Below, one piece after another: positions 31,885 through 33,101 of a stretch of 33,101 nucleotides of DNA. This stretch comes from Rhodospirillales bacterium. Lineage in GTDB: Bacteria > Pseudomonadota > Alphaproteobacteria > BOG-932 > Roseiterribacteraceae. The notes beneath the pieces were generated by a model. That model searched no databases. It saw only the letters and a program-made list of their open reading frames with translations, and was not told the origin of the DNA. The DNA lies in the NCBI GenBank assembly GCA_028291365.1, contig JAQGIE010000024.1:1-33101 (forward strand), in the 5' to 3' direction. Position 1 is the first letter of the stretch; every line of letters begins with the position of its first letter. A program made the position numbers and the translations under genes.

Positions 31885-33101
31885 CTACCGCTTTTCGACC
31901 GGAACGAAATGGCGCTTCGGCGCACCGGTGTAGAGCTGGCGCGGACGGCCGATCTTGTAGGCCGGATCCTCGATCATCTCTTTCCACTGCGCGACCCAGC
32001 CGACGGTGCGGGCAACCGCGAACAGCACCGTGAACATCGACACCGGGATGCCCATCGCCTTGAGGATGATGCCCGAATAGAAATCGACGTTGGGGTAAAG
32101 CTTCTTCTCGACGAAATACTCGTCCTGCAGCGCGATGCGCTCGAGTTCCATCGCCAGATCGAGCAGCGGGTCTTTCACGCCCAGCTCTTCCAGCACCTCG
32201 TAGCAGGTCTTGCGCATCACGGTCGCGCGCGGGTCGTAGTTCTTGTAGACGCGGTGACCGAAACCCATCAGGCGGAAGTGCGAAGACTTGTCCTTCGCCA
32301 TCTTCACGTATTCCGGCACGCGGTCCTTGCTGCCGATCTCGGTCAGCATCTTCAGCACGGCTTCGTTGGCGCCGCCATGCGCCGGTCCCCACAGGCTGGC
32401 GATGCCGGCGGCGATGCACGCGAACGGATTGGCGCCCGACGAACCGGCGAGACGCACGGTCGAGGTCGACGCGTTCTGCTCGTGATCGGCGTGCAGGATG
32501 AAGATGCGATCCATCGCCTTCGCCAGGATCGGCGACATGCGATAGGGCTCGGCCGGAACCGAGAACATCATGTGCAGGAAATTCTCGGCATAGCCGAGAT
32601 CGTTGCGCGGATAGATGAACGGCTGGCCGACCGAATATTTGTAAGCCATCGCCGCCAGCGTCGGCATCTTCGCGATCAGGCGATGCGTCGCGACCTCGCG
32701 CTGGCGCTCGTCCGTGATGTCGGTGGAGTCGTGATAGAACGCGGCCAGCGCGCCGGTCACGCCACACATCACCGCCATCGGGTGCGCGTCGCGGCGGAAT
32801 CCCTCGTAGAAGCGGCGCAACTGCTCGTGCACCATCGTGTGATAGGTGATCGAGTGCTCGAATTCGGCGCGCTCGATTTCGTTCGGCAGATCGCCGTGCA
32901 GCAGCAGATACGCGACTTCCATGAAGTCGGACTTTTCGGCGAGCTCTTCGATCGGGTAGCCGCGATGCAGCAGCACGCCTTCGTCGCCGTCGATGAACGT
33001 GATCTTCGATTCACACGAGCCGGTCGACGTGTAGCCGGGATCGTACGTGAAATAGCCGGTCTCAGCGTACAATTTGCGAATGTCGATGACCTTCGGGCCC
33101 A
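31885..33101 (-). CDS. gltA: Citrate synthase, type II; 5' end outside the window
   Basis: Condenses acetyl-CoA and oxaloacetate to citrate, the entry step of the TCA cycle. About 405 codons are visible; at the right edge the frame is open and reads [20 protein letters not shown], so the start codon lies beyond 33101. A TTG at 33072 is an internal Leu, not the start. Active-site regions are visible: [47 protein letters not shown] and [20 protein letters not shown]. The N-terminal [22 protein letters not shown] is typical of the hexameric, NADH-sensitive type II enzymes of Gram-negative bacteria. It is convergent with the lipid A cluster. Confidence 0.98.
   Translation of the reverse strand, partial: GPKVIDIRKLYAETGYFTYDPGYTSTGSCESKITFIDGDEGVLLHRGYPIEELAEKSDFMEVAYLLLHGDLPNEIERAEFEHSITYHTMVHEQLRRFYEGFRRDAHPMAVMCGVTGALAAFYHDSTDITDERQREVATHRLIAKMPTLAAMAYKYSVGQPFIYPRNDLGYAENFLHMMFSVPAEPYRMSPILAKAMDRIFILHADHEQNASTSTVRLAGSSGANPFACIAAGIASLWGPAHGGANEAVLKMLTEIGSKDRVPEYVKMAKDKSSHFRLMGFGHRVYKNYDPRATVMRKTCYEVLEELGVKDPLLDLAMELERIALQDEYFVEKKLYPNVDFYSGIILKAMGIPVSMFTVLFAVARTVGWVAQWKEMIEDPAYKIGRPRQLYTGAPKRHFVPVEKR

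Noticed and set aside
33043-33072. TTG at 33072 as the citrate synthase start
   Set aside because: The upstream codons to the window edge read in frame as the conserved citrate synthase N-terminal segment ([13 protein letters not shown]), so the gene continues past the edge.
1-33101. Mobile elements, prophage, CRISPR, toxin-antitoxin or defence islands
   Set aside because: No transposase, integrase, direct-repeat array, attachment-site duplication or defence-type domain was found on either strand. Gene content is almost entirely core metabolism and envelope biogenesis, and base composition looks even by eye.

Overview
This window is a stretch of core chromosome from a high-GC alphaproteobacterium. 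The gene content and order (hom-glpX-recJ, then proS-lolC-lolD-dnaE, then rpsB-tsf-pyrH-frr-uppS-cdsA-dxr-rseP-bamA-skp-lpxD-fabZ-lpxA-lpxI-lpxB, with gltA at the right edge) are alphaproteobacterial. So are the use of LpxI instead of LpxH, the short prolyl-tRNA synthetase, a CC0125/CC1285-type lipoprotein and a class I PHA synthase. A Rhodospirillales-like or neighbouring lineage seems plausible, but no marker here settles the genus. I see no rRNA, tRNA, CRISPR array, insertion sequence, prophage or defence gene.

Left part (1-5.3 kb): a truncated GNAT acetyltransferase lies downstream of phaC, both on the minus strand. The gap between them holds three consecutive palindromes. Diverging from phaC is a proline-rich lipoprotein with a degenerate OmpA-like C-terminus, followed 4 nt later by homoserine dehydrogenase.

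Middle part (5.3-16.6 kb): glpX (gluconeogenic fructose-1,6-bisphosphatase) follows a 134-nt leader with competing hairpins. Then come recJ, an overlapping small exported protein of unknown function, a second palindromic intergenic element, proS, the LolCD lipoprotein-release transporter, dnaE and a LysE-type exporter. The exporter ends tail to tail with a minus-strand lipoprotein gene.

Right part (16.7-33.1 kb): sixteen plus-strand genes follow a candidate promoter and structured rpsB leader. They are very tightly packed, with gaps from -62 to +56 nt. They link translation (rpsB, tsf, frr), UMP kinase, undecaprenyl-PP, CDP-diacylglycerol and isoprenoid synthesis, RseP, outer-membrane protein assembly (BamA, Skp), lipid A synthesis (LpxD, FabZ, LpxA, LpxI, LpxB) and a glyoxalase I. 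This is effectively a cell-envelope growth cluster. Converging on it are citrate synthase (5' end outside the window) and a small predicted tail-anchored protein, with a terminator-like hairpin between the two convergent units.

I did not find a previously undescribed system. The points most worth a second look are non-coding: the compensatory palindrome pair and related long hairpins (492-603, 8749-8781), the glpX leader, and the rpsB leader. The small uncharacterised proteins at 8206 and 31878 and the lipoprotein at 2735 also deserve attention.
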